A stretch of 6,317 nt of DNA. Origin: Francisellaceae bacterium UBA6186 (lineage in GTDB: Bacteria > Pseudomonadota > Gammaproteobacteria > UBA6186 > Azoamicaceae). Both the position numbers and the translations under genes were made by a program. Every line of letters starts with the position of its first letter. Position 1 is the stretch's first letter. A model generated the notes under the pieces. The model did not search any database and was not told the origin of the DNA. It was given only the letters and a program-made list of their open reading frames with translations. Location of the stretch: NCBI GenBank assembly GCA_002422785.1, contig DITK01000028.1, positions 1 through 6,317 of the forward strand. Direction: 5' to 3'. Positions 1 to 6,317 of this stretch are shown in pieces.

Positions 1-392
1 TGCTTGTCGTTGATCGGAATACCCTGAGATTCGTAAACCTCTTGGACTTGATCAATAATGTGCTGTTGAGTGAAGATTAAACCCTTAAGCTGTAAAAGCT
101 CTTGAATGTTAACTCCACCAGTAGTCAATTTTTGACCAGCGTAAACCAGATCTTTATCTTTGACTGATAAAGCAACTGAAGCTGGGAGGGTGAAAGTTTC
201 TTCTTCACCTTCCTTGTTTTTGATGGTGATAATGTTTTCACCATCTTTTTCTTCAATTTTAACTTTACCGGCAATATGAGCAATTAAAGCTTGCACTTTT
301 GGATTGCGGGCTTCGAGCAATTCTTCAACACGAGGCAAACCTTGAGTCACGTCTAAACCGACGATACCACCAGAGTGTTTGACACGCATGGT
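1..392 (-). other. Foreign-looking 3' segment of rpoC (SI3-less trigger loop and C-terminal region)
   Basis: This stretch stays in frame with rpoC but differs from the rest in both protein and codon use. It reads TMRVKHSGGIVG then DVTQGLPRVEELLEAR, a short domain (AHIAGKVKIEEKDGENI), then IDQVQEVYESQGIPINDK. Only 12 residues separate the trigger-loop His (923) from the Gly of GLPRV (935), where E. coli has about 200. By hand count, 29 of 130 codons here end in C, against none of the 69 codons immediately upstream (393-599). GC at third positions is about 33% at 3-359, against about 9% at 1141-1500. The protein resembles beta' from lineages without SI3; a Patescibacteria/CPR source is my inference from phrases such as GLDVTQGLPRVEEL and VYESQGI. 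The join lies near 384-420 within the almost invariant SIGEPGTQLTMR. An assembly chimera is most likely; recombination is possible. Confidence 0.75.
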
Positions 393-3143
393 CAGCTGAG
401 TACCAGGCTCACCAATAGATTGTGCAGCTATAACTCCCACCGCCTCACCAATACTAACTTTATGCCCACGAGCTAAATCACGACCATAACATTTAGCACA
501 TACCCCATGACGAGTTTCACAAGTAATAACCGAACGCACTCTAACTTCATCTATTCCTCGTTTTTCTAATGTTGCAACCAAATCTTCATCCAACATAACG
601 CCAGCTGTAATAATTACTTCTGCGCTACCTGGCTTAACAACATCCTCTAATAACAAACGCCCTAATACTCTTTCCCCTAACGGCTCAACTACATCACCAC
701 CTTCAATCAAAGGTGTCATAGTTAAACCATTTTTGGTGCCACAATCATCTTCTATAACAATTACATCATTGGCTACGTCAACTAAACGACGAGTTAAATA
801 ACCTGAATTAGCGGTTTTTAAAGCAGTATCTGCCAAACCTTTACGGGCACCGTGAGTGGAGGTAAAGTACTCTGATACTTTTAATCCTTCCCTGAAATTA
901 GCAGTAATTGGAGTTTCAATAATCGAGCTATCTGGTTTTGCCATTAATCCACGCATACCAGCTAATTGACGCATTTGCGCAGGCGAACCTCTCGCACCAG
1001 AATCTGCCATCATATATAATGAGTTAAAAGACTCTTGCATAACTTTTACGCCATCTTTATTTATAGTTTCTTCCTCAGAAAAACCCACCATCATAGCTTT
1101 TCCTACTTGATCAGTTGTTCTTGACCAAATATCTACAACTTTATTATAACGCTCACCGTCTGTTAATAATCCAGATGAAAATTGTCCTTGGATTTCTTTT
1201 ACTTCTTGTTCTGAACGAGCAATAATTTCTGGTTTACTTTTAGGAATAACTAAATCATCAATACCAATAGAAATACCTGATTTAGTAGCATAATGAAATC
1301 CCATGTACATTAATTGATCAGCAAAAATAACGGTATCTTTTATACCAGATTTTCTATAACAAAGATTAATAGCCTCTGCAATTAATTTTTTATTCATAGT
1401 TTTATTTATAACAGAAAAATCTAGCTTTTCTGGTAAAATTTCAGCTAATATAACACGCCCAACTGTAGTATCAACAATTCCACAAGTAATATTTAATCTT
1501 ACTTTTACTTTGGCATGCAAGCTAACCATATCATTATCATAAGCACGTTTCGCTTCTGCGATGCTTGCAAATAGCATCCCTTCTCCTTTAGCATTAACTT
1601 TACTACGAGTAAGATAATATAAACCTAAAACTACGTCTTTAGATGGAGATATAACTGGATGACCGTTAGAAGGTGATAAAATATTATTAGTAGACATCAT
1701 TAACACCCGGGCTTCTAATTGCGCCTGAATAGTTAAGGGTACGTGTACCGCCATTTGATCTCCATCAAAGTCAGCATTGTATGCTTCACACACTAATGGA
1801 TGTAAATGAATAGCTTTACCTTCAACTAATATAGGCTCAAATGCTTGAATACCTAATCTATGCAAAGTTGGTGCTCTATTGAGCAATATCGGATGCTCTC
1901 TAATAACTTCGTCTAATATATCCCATACTTCTGGATCTTCTCTATCCACCATTTTTTTGGCAGCTTTAATAGTCGTAGCTAAACCACGATATTCTAGTTT
2001 ACTAAACACAAATGGCTTAAATAGTTCTAACGCCATTTTTTTCGGTAACCCACACTGGTACAATTTAAGATATGGACCCACAACAATTACTGAGCGTCCA
2101 GAATAATCTACCCTCTTACCCAACAAGTTTTGCCTAAAACGTCCTTGTTTACCTTTAATCATGTCGGCCAAAGATTTTAATGGTCGCTTATTCGATCCAG
2201 TAATTGGTCTACCACGTCTACCATTATCTATTAATGCATCAACGGACTCTTGCAACATGCGTTTTTCGTTACGCACAATAATATCTGGTGCATTTAACTC
2301 TAATAATCTTTTTAAGCGGTTGTTTCTATTAACTACACGTCGATATAAATCATTAAGATCAGAAGTTGCAAATCTACCACCATCTAACGGAACTAATGGC
2401 CTTAAATCTGGAGGCAAAACTGGCAATACGGTTAAAATCATCCATTCTGGAGAATTTTTAGATGCAATTAAAGCCTCAATTAATTTTAATTTTTTACTAA
2501 GTTTTTTGATTTTAGTTTCTGAAGTTAAAGTAGGTAACTCAGCTCTAATAGTTTTTGCTTCTTCCGACAAGTTGATTTGGCTTAATAATTGTTTAAATGC
2601 TTCCCCACCCATAAGAGCTACAAAATCGTCACCATATTGCTGGAAACAATCTTCATACTCTTCTTCGTTAAGTAATTGGCCTTTTTCTAAAGTAGTCATG
2701 CCGGCATCTACAACTACATATGCTTCAAAATATAAAACTCTTTCTATATCACGAAGAGTCATATCTAATAATAAACCAATACGTGATGGTAAAGATTTCA
2801 AAAACCATATATGAGCCACCGGAGTTGCAAGCTCAATATGCCCCATTCTTTCTCGCCTAACTTTAGTTAGAGTAACCTCTACTCCACATTTTTCACAAAC
2901 AATCCCACGATGCTTTAATCGTTTATATTTTCCACACAAACATTCATCATCTTTCATCGGACCGAATGTTTCTGCACAAAACAAACCATGCCGCTCTGGG
3001 CGCAAAGTTCGATAATTGATAGTTTCTGGTTTTTTTACTTCTCCATAAGAACGAGCTAACATGAGCTCCGGAGACGCCAAACCTAAATTGACACTAAAAA
3101 ATTCTTTTCTACTTTTTTTTAAAAAATTTACTATGCCTTTCAA
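1..3143 (-). CDS. rpoC: RNA polymerase beta' subunit, 3'-truncated by window edge; distal part looks chimeric
   Basis: Largest RNA polymerase subunit, carrying the catalytic Mg site. I translated 1047 uninterrupted codons from TTG at 3143; the codon just upstream is an in-frame TAA (3144-3146), so no earlier start is possible, and KGIVNFLK matches the E. coli N-terminus. Visible motifs: zinc site 1 Cys68, 70, 83, 86; clamp and GEVKKPETINYR; lid/rudder region NRNNRLKRLL; KPLKS-like switch 2 region RPLKSLADMIKGKQGRFRQN; catalytic NADFDGDQM with D458, D460, D462 (E. coli 460/462/464) at 1752-1778; bridge helix about 755-791; zinc site 2 Cys801, 875, 882, 885; trigger loop beginning at TMR (918-920). 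Up to there it aligns with gammaproteobacterial beta', apart from an 11-residue deletion near residue 551. From residue 921 it becomes VKHSGGIVG and lacks SI3 (~188 residues), resembling non-proteobacterial beta'. If the tail continues as an SI3-less protein, the total would be roughly 1150-1200 aa against ~1400 in gammaproteobacteria. Confidence 0.95.
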   Translation of the reverse strand, partial: MKGIVNFLKKSRKEFFSVNLGLASPELMLARSYGEVKKPETINYRTLRPERHGLFCAETFGPMKDDECLCGKYKRLKHRGIVCEKCGVEVTLTKVRRERMGHIELATPVAHIWFLKSLPSRIGLLLDMTLRDIERVLYFEAYVVVDAGMTTLEKGQLLNEEEYEDCFQQYGDDFVALMGGEAFKQLLSQINLSEEAKTIRAELPTLTSETKIKKLSKKLKLIEALIASKNSPEWMILTVLPVLPPDLRPLVPLDGGRFATSDLNDLYRRVVNRNNRLKRLLELNAPDIIVRNEKRMLQESVDALIDNGRRGRPITGSNKRPLKSLADMIKGKQGRFRQNLLGKRVDYSGRSVIVVGPYLKLYQCGLPKKMALELFKPFVFSKLEYRGLATTIKAAKKMVDREDPEVWDILDEVIREHPILLNRAPTLHRLGIQAFEPILVEGKAIHLHPLVCEAYNADFDGDQMAVHVPLTIQAQLEARVLMMSTNNILSPSNGHPVISPSKDVVLGLYYLTRSKVNAKGEGMLFASIAEAKRAYDNDMVSLHAKVKVRLNITCGIVDTTVGRVILAEILPEKLDFSVINKTMNKKLIAEAINLCYRKSGIKDTVIFADQLMYMGFHYATKSGISIGIDDLVIPKSKPEIIARSEQEVKEIQGQFSSGLLTDGERYNKVVDIWSRTTDQVGKAMMVGFSEEETINKDGVKVMQESFNSLYMMADSGARGSPAQMRQLAGMRGLMAKPDSSIIETPITANFREGLKVSEYFTSTHGARKGLADTALKTANSGYLTRRLVDVANDVIVIEDDCGTKNGLTMTPLIEGGDVVEPLGERVLGRLLLEDVVKPGSAEVIITAGVMLDEDLVATLEKRGIDEVRVRSVITCETRHGVCAKCYGRDLARGHKVSIGEAVGVIAAQSIGEPGTQLTMRVKHSGGIVGLDVTQGLPRVEELLEARNPKVQALIAHIAGKVKIEEKDGENIITIKNKEGEEETFTLPASVALSVKDKDLVYAGQKLTTGGVNIQELLQLKGLIFTQQHIIDQVQEVYESQGIPINDK

Positions 3144-3149
3144 TTATTG

Positions 3150-3154
3150 CCTCC
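3150..3154 (-). promoter_or_regulatory. Shine-Dalgarno site of rpoC
   Basis: GGAGG on the minus strand lies 6 bases before the TTG at 3143. It is a strong SD at good spacing and decides the start, because TTG is a weak codon and the preceding in-frame codon is TAA. The next in-frame ATG is codon 28, inside the conserved N-terminal region, so it is not the natural start. Confidence 0.85.
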
Positions 3155-3168
3155 AAATAAAAATCTAA

Positions 3169-3196
3169 CCTACTAAGTTCATCCTACTTAGTAAGG
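3169..3196 (-). promoter_or_regulatory. Bulged hairpin in the rpoB-rpoC intergenic region
   Basis: Just after the rpoB stop the RNA can fold as CCU-(U bulge)-ACUAAGU, loop AGGAUGA, ACUUAGU-AGG: ten base pairs with one bulged U. It is followed by the U-rich but interrupted UUAGAUUUUUAUUU (3155-3168) and then the rpoC SD 14 bases after the stem. A competing small hairpin, AUCCU(U)AC-UAA-GUAGGAU, uses the same 5' arm. The stem is AT-rich and the U tract is broken by G and A, so a full terminator is unlikely; an RNA processing site, weak attenuator or 3'-end protection of rpoB are possibilities. The function is inferred only from the fold. Confidence 0.5.
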
Positions 3197-3198
3197 AT

Positions 3199-6100
3199 TT
3201 AATCATCGTAATCTAATTCCATATTTATGCCTAATGATCTAATTTCTTTCACTAAAACATTAAATGATTCTGGAATACCAGGCTCCATAGAATGATCGCC
3301 ATCCACAATATTTTTATACATCTTAGTTCTACCATTAATATCATCAGATTTTACAGTAAGCATTTCCTGCAAAGTATATGCAGCCCCGTAAGCTTCTAAT
3401 GCCCACACTTCCATTTCTCCAAATCTTTGTCCACCAAACTGAGCTTTACCACCTAGCGGTTGCTGAGTAACTAAGCTATAAGATCCGGTAGATCTAGCGT
3501 GCATCTTATCGTCCACTAAATGATTTAATTTCAAAATATACATGTAGCCAACAGTAATCGGACGATCAAATTGTTCTCCTGTTCTGCCGTCATAAAGAAT
3601 AGTTTGACCATTTTGAGGTAATCCAGCCATAGACAATAAATGTTTAATTTCATTTTCTTTAATGCCATCAAAAACCGGAGTTGCCATCGGGATCCCAGCA
3701 ACTAAATTAGTTGCCAACTCTTTAATTTCACCGTCTTTTAAATGGTTAAAATCAATCTTGCGTTTAGCAACGGTTTGCATATGATATTGTAAATTATAAA
3801 CTTCATCTAAATATTTTCTAAGATCATTAGCACTAGCTCCTTTATGAACCAGCTTGCCTAGGTTTAACCCTAAAACCTTAGCAGCCCAACCTAAATGAGT
3901 TTCTAAAACTTGCCCAACATTCATACGAGATGGAACACCTAAAGGATTTAACACTACATCGATAGGAGTGCCATCTTCCATATAAGGCATATCTTCTACA
4001 GGAACAATAATAGATACAACACCTTTATTACCGTGACGACCAGCTATTTTATCACCAGGCTGAATACTTCTTTTTATTGCTAAAAATATTTTTACAACTT
4101 TAAGTACTCCAGGCGCTAAATCATCTCCTTGTCTTATTTGGTTAGTTTTTTGTTCTAAATTCTGCTTATGTTCTTCGTGGAAATTTTTTATTTGATCAGC
4201 AGCCATTTCTAATTGACTAGAGATTGATTCATCTTCAAGCCTGATTGCAAATATTGCTTCACGATTTTGTTGCAATAATTTATTTAAGTATTCTTTAGTA
4301 ATAACACCTCCAGATTTAAATCCTTCTGGACCACCTATTGCTGATTGACCAACTAATAATTGCTCCATCCTGCTGTAAACATCATTTTCTAAAATAACTA
4401 ATTCGTCATCTAAATCTTTTTTCACCTTGGCTAATTCAACTTTTTCTATCTCTAAAGCCCTTGCGTCTTTAGGCACTCCGTCTCTAGTAAAAATTTTAAT
4501 ATCAACAACTGTACCGCTCATACCGGTAGGTACCCGCAAAGAAGAATCTTTGACATTAGATGCTTTTTCTCCAAAAATAGCTCTAAGCAATTTTTCTTCT
4601 GGAGTTAATTGGGTTTCGCCTTTTGGAGTAATTTTACCAACCAATATATCTCCGGCAGTAACTTCCGCTCCTACATGCACCACACCAACACTATCTAATT
4701 TTGCTAATGATCCATCACTAACATTAGGTATGTCGGCAGTAATCTCTTCTTGGCCTAATTTAGTATCTCTTGCAATACAAGATAATTCTTCAATATGAAT
4801 AGAGGTAAAACGCTCTTCTTTAACTACTCTTTCAGATATAATAATAGAATCTTCAAAGTTATAACCATTCCAAGGCATAAATGCGACTAATAAATTTTGC
4901 CCTAAAGCTAATTCACCCATATCGGTTGAAGAACCATCAGCCAAAATATCATTTTTATGAACTTTATCCCCAATTTTCACTAAAGAAGTTTGATTAATAC
5001 AGGTATTTTGATTAGAACGTTGATACTTGATCAAATTATAAATATCAACACCAGCTTTACCACTTTCAGCTTCGTCATCGTCAACACGAATAACAATTCT
5101 AGAAGCATCTACTGAATATACCACGCCATCACGTTTCGCCGTAACCGTAACTCCAGAATCAACAGCTACAGCATGTTCAATCCCCGTACCAACTAAAGGC
5201 TTTTCAGCACGTAAAGTTGGAACTGCTTGACGCTGCATATTAGATCCCATTAAAGCACGGTTGGCATCGTCATTTTCTAAAAAAGGAATTAAAGCCGCAG
5301 CAACTGAAACCATTTGCTTCGGAGATACATCCATATATTCAACTTGTTCTGGGTTAGCAAAAGTAGGTTCATTCTTATAACGACAATGAACTAAATTATC
5401 TATCAACAGCCCATTGGAATCAACTGTCGCATTCGCTTGGGCAATCATAAAATCACCCTCTTCTATAGCTGACAAATATTCTATCTGTGTTGTAACTTTA
5501 CTATTAATAATCTTTTGATACGGACTTTCTAAAAATCCATATTCATTAATGCTAGCATATACCGCCAAAGAATTAATAAGGCCAATATTTGGTCCTTCTG
5601 GAGTTTCGATAGGACACACTCTACCGTAATGAGTAGGATGCACGTCTCTAACTTCGAAACCTGCGCGGTCACGACTTAAACCACCAGGACCCAAAGCTGA
5701 TATGCGCCTTTTGTGGGTAATTTCTGATAAAGGATTGTTCTGATCCATAAACTGAGATAATTGACTGGAACAAAAAAATTCTTTAATGGTTGCAGATACC
5801 GATTTAGAATTAATAATATCTTGCGGCATTAAAGATTCTGATTCAGCAAAACTTAATCGCTCTTTAGCAGAACGCTCTACTCGGATTAAACCTAATCTAA
5901 ACTGATTTTCTACCATCTCGCCAACTACTTTAACGCGACGATTACCAAGATGATCAATATCATCAGTGTGACCTTGACCATTCTTAATTTTGATAAGTTC
6001 TCTTAGCAAATCTAATACATCTGCTTTAGTTAAAATACCAGGACCATCAGCGGAATTACGACCTACTCTTTTGTTAAATTTCATTCTACCTACAGCAGAA

Positions 6101-6317
6101 AGGTCGTATCTTTCTTCTGTAAAAAACAAGCTGTTAAATAATTGTTCTGCAGAATCTTTAGTTGGCGGCTCGCCTGGGCGCATCATCCGATAAATTTCAA
6201 CTAATGCCTCATACTGGCTTCTAGTAGCATCAATACGCAAAGTATCTGAAATATATGCTCCTTTATCTAAATCATTAGTATAAATAACATTGATACTACT
6301 AATTGACTGCTTTTTAA
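3199..6317 (-). CDS. rpoB: RNA polymerase beta subunit, 5'-truncated by window edge
   Basis: Catalytic beta subunit of DNA-dependent RNA polymerase. The frame is open to the right edge: 25 codons precede a TTG at 6240 and match E. coli beta (TNDLDKGAYISDT), so 6240 is not the start. The visible 1038 codons correspond to E. coli residues ~326-1342; the family is usually ~1340-1380 aa. Numbering from 6240: MRPGEPPT at 20-27; Rif cluster I at 158-183 with E. coli Q513, D516, H526, S531 and L533 all retained; cluster II ETPEGPNIG at 212-220; flap tip PEEKLLRAIFGEKA at 547-560 (contacts sigma region 4 and NusA); proteobacterial insertion SI2 at about 611-704, 16 residues longer than in E. coli; active-site lysines K731 and K739 in GDKIAGRHGNKG (E. 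coli K1065, K1073); H907 (H1237) and K912 (K1242); C-terminal clamp-contact region ending LGINMELDYDD. TAA stop at 3199. There are no internal stops or frameshifts. It should be cotranscribed with rpoC. Predicted rifampicin-sensitive from sequence. Gammaproteobacterial affinity is my inference. Confidence 0.98.
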   Translation of the reverse strand, partial: KKQSISSINVIYTNDLDKGAYISDTLRIDATRSQYEALVEIYRMMRPGEPPTKDSAEQLFNSLFFTEERYDLSAVGRMKFNKRVGRNSADGPGILTKADVLDLLRELIKIKNGQGHTDDIDHLGNRRVKVVGEMVENQFRLGLIRVERSAKERLSFAESESLMPQDIINSKSVSATIKEFFCSSQLSQFMDQNNPLSEITHKRRISALGPGGLSRDRAGFEVRDVHPTHYGRVCPIETPEGPNIGLINSLAVYASINEYGFLESPYQKIINSKVTTQIEYLSAIEEGDFMIAQANATVDSNGLLIDNLVHCRYKNEPTFANPEQVEYMDVSPKQMVSVAAALIPFLENDDANRALMGSNMQRQAVPTLRAEKPLVGTGIEHAVAVDSGVTVTAKRDGVVYSVDASRIVIRVDDDEAESGKAGVDIYNLIKYQRSNQNTCINQTSLVKIGDKVHKNDILADGSSTDMGELALGQNLLVAFMPWNGYNFEDSIIISERVVKEERFTSIHIEELSCIARDTKLGQEEITADIPNVSDGSLAKLDSVGVVHVGAEVTAGDILVGKITPKGETQLTPEEKLLRAIFGEKASNVKDSSLRVPTGMSGTVVDIKIFTRDGVPKDARALEIEKVELAKVKKDLDDELVILENDVYSRMEQLLVGQSAIGGPEGFKSGGVITKEYLNKLLQQNREAIFAIRLEDESISSQLEMAADQIKNFHEEHKQNLEQKTNQIRQGDDLAPGVLKVVKIFLAIKRSIQPGDKIAGRHGNKGVVSIIVPVEDMPYMEDGTPIDVVLNPLGVPSRMNVGQVLETHLGWAAKVLGLNLGKLVHKGASANDLRKYLDEVYNLQYHMQTVAKRKIDFNHLKDGEIKELATNLVAGIPMATPVFDGIKENEIKHLLSMAGLPQNGQTILYDGRTGEQFDRPITVGYMYILKLNHLVDDKMHARSTGSYSLVTQQPLGGKAQFGGQRFGEMEVWALEAYGAAYTLQEMLTVKSDDINGRTKMYKNIVDGDHSMEPGIPESFNVLVKEIRSLGINMELDYDD

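Noticed and set aside
1879..2106. Plus-strand open frame of 75 codons
   Set aside because: Shadow of rpoC coding sequence; Ser/Thr/Ile-rich peptide without homology that I recognise.
2161..2814. Plus-strand open frame of 217 codons
   Set aside because: It lies wholly antisense to conserved rpoC sequence, its peptide has no recognisable domain, and the minus-strand frame carries invariant RpoC motifs.
1..3143. rpoC as a pseudogene or frameshifted gene
   Set aside because: Line-by-line translation gives 1047 codons without a stop and with all zinc and Mg ligands intact; the oddity is a lineage switch, not decay.
3155..3196. Rho-independent terminator between rpoB and rpoC
   Set aside because: The stem is AT-rich with a bulge, the U tract is interrupted by G and A, and full termination would silence rpoC; kept only as a possible regulatory hairpin.
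4427..4798. Plus-strand open frame of 123 codons
   Set aside because: Antisense shadow of the rpoB flap and SI2 region; no independent coding evidence.
5990..6193. Plus-strand open frame of 67 codons
   Set aside because: Antisense shadow of rpoB; no plausible start context or domain.
6238..6240. TTG at 6240 as the rpoB start
   Set aside because: The frame stays open to the window edge and the 25 upstream codons match beta residues (TNDLDKGAYISDT), so this is an internal Leu codon.

Overview
The window is one piece of a bacterial RNA polymerase operon, read entirely on the minus strand: the 3' three quarters of rpoB (right, running off the window at 6317), a 55-base gap, then rpoC (left, running off the window at 1). 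No other gene is supported on either strand. The operon continues beyond both edges.

RpoB and about the first 919 residues of RpoC look gammaproteobacterial and non-enteric. Near-universal core motifs align with E. coli almost without gaps, the lineage insertion SI2 is present in beta, and phrases such as DMPYMEDG and THLGWAAK recall Legionella/Coxiella/Pseudomonas-type proteins. The DNA is AT-rich with very low GC at third codon positions, so a host-associated or streamlined gammaproteobacterium is plausible. The Legionellales-like placement is only a guess.

Layout: 3199-6317 rpoB (C-terminal 1038 codons, TAA stop); 3144-3198 intergenic, with a bulged hairpin and the rpoC ribosome binding site; 1-3143 rpoC from a TTG start (1047 complete codons). 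The two products are the large subunits that together form the polymerase active centre: beta supplies the Rif pocket, flap and active-site lysines, and beta' supplies the Mg-binding aspartates, bridge helix and trigger loop.

The main anomaly is in the last ~385 bases on the left. Inside the trigger loop the protein stops looking gammaproteobacterial. The expected TMRTFHIGG followed by the ~188-residue SI3 insertion is replaced by TMRVKHSGGIVG and then directly DVTQGLPRVEELLEAR, an SI3-less arrangement typical of other phyla and to my eye closest to Patescibacteria/CPR. Codon use changes at the same place: none of 69 codons before the join ends in C, against 29 of the 130 codons after it. The simplest explanation is a metagenome assembly chimera joined at the highly conserved SIGEPGTQLTMR stretch. 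A genuine inter-phylum recombination in rpoC is the less likely, more exciting alternative. I found no separate novel system in this window.
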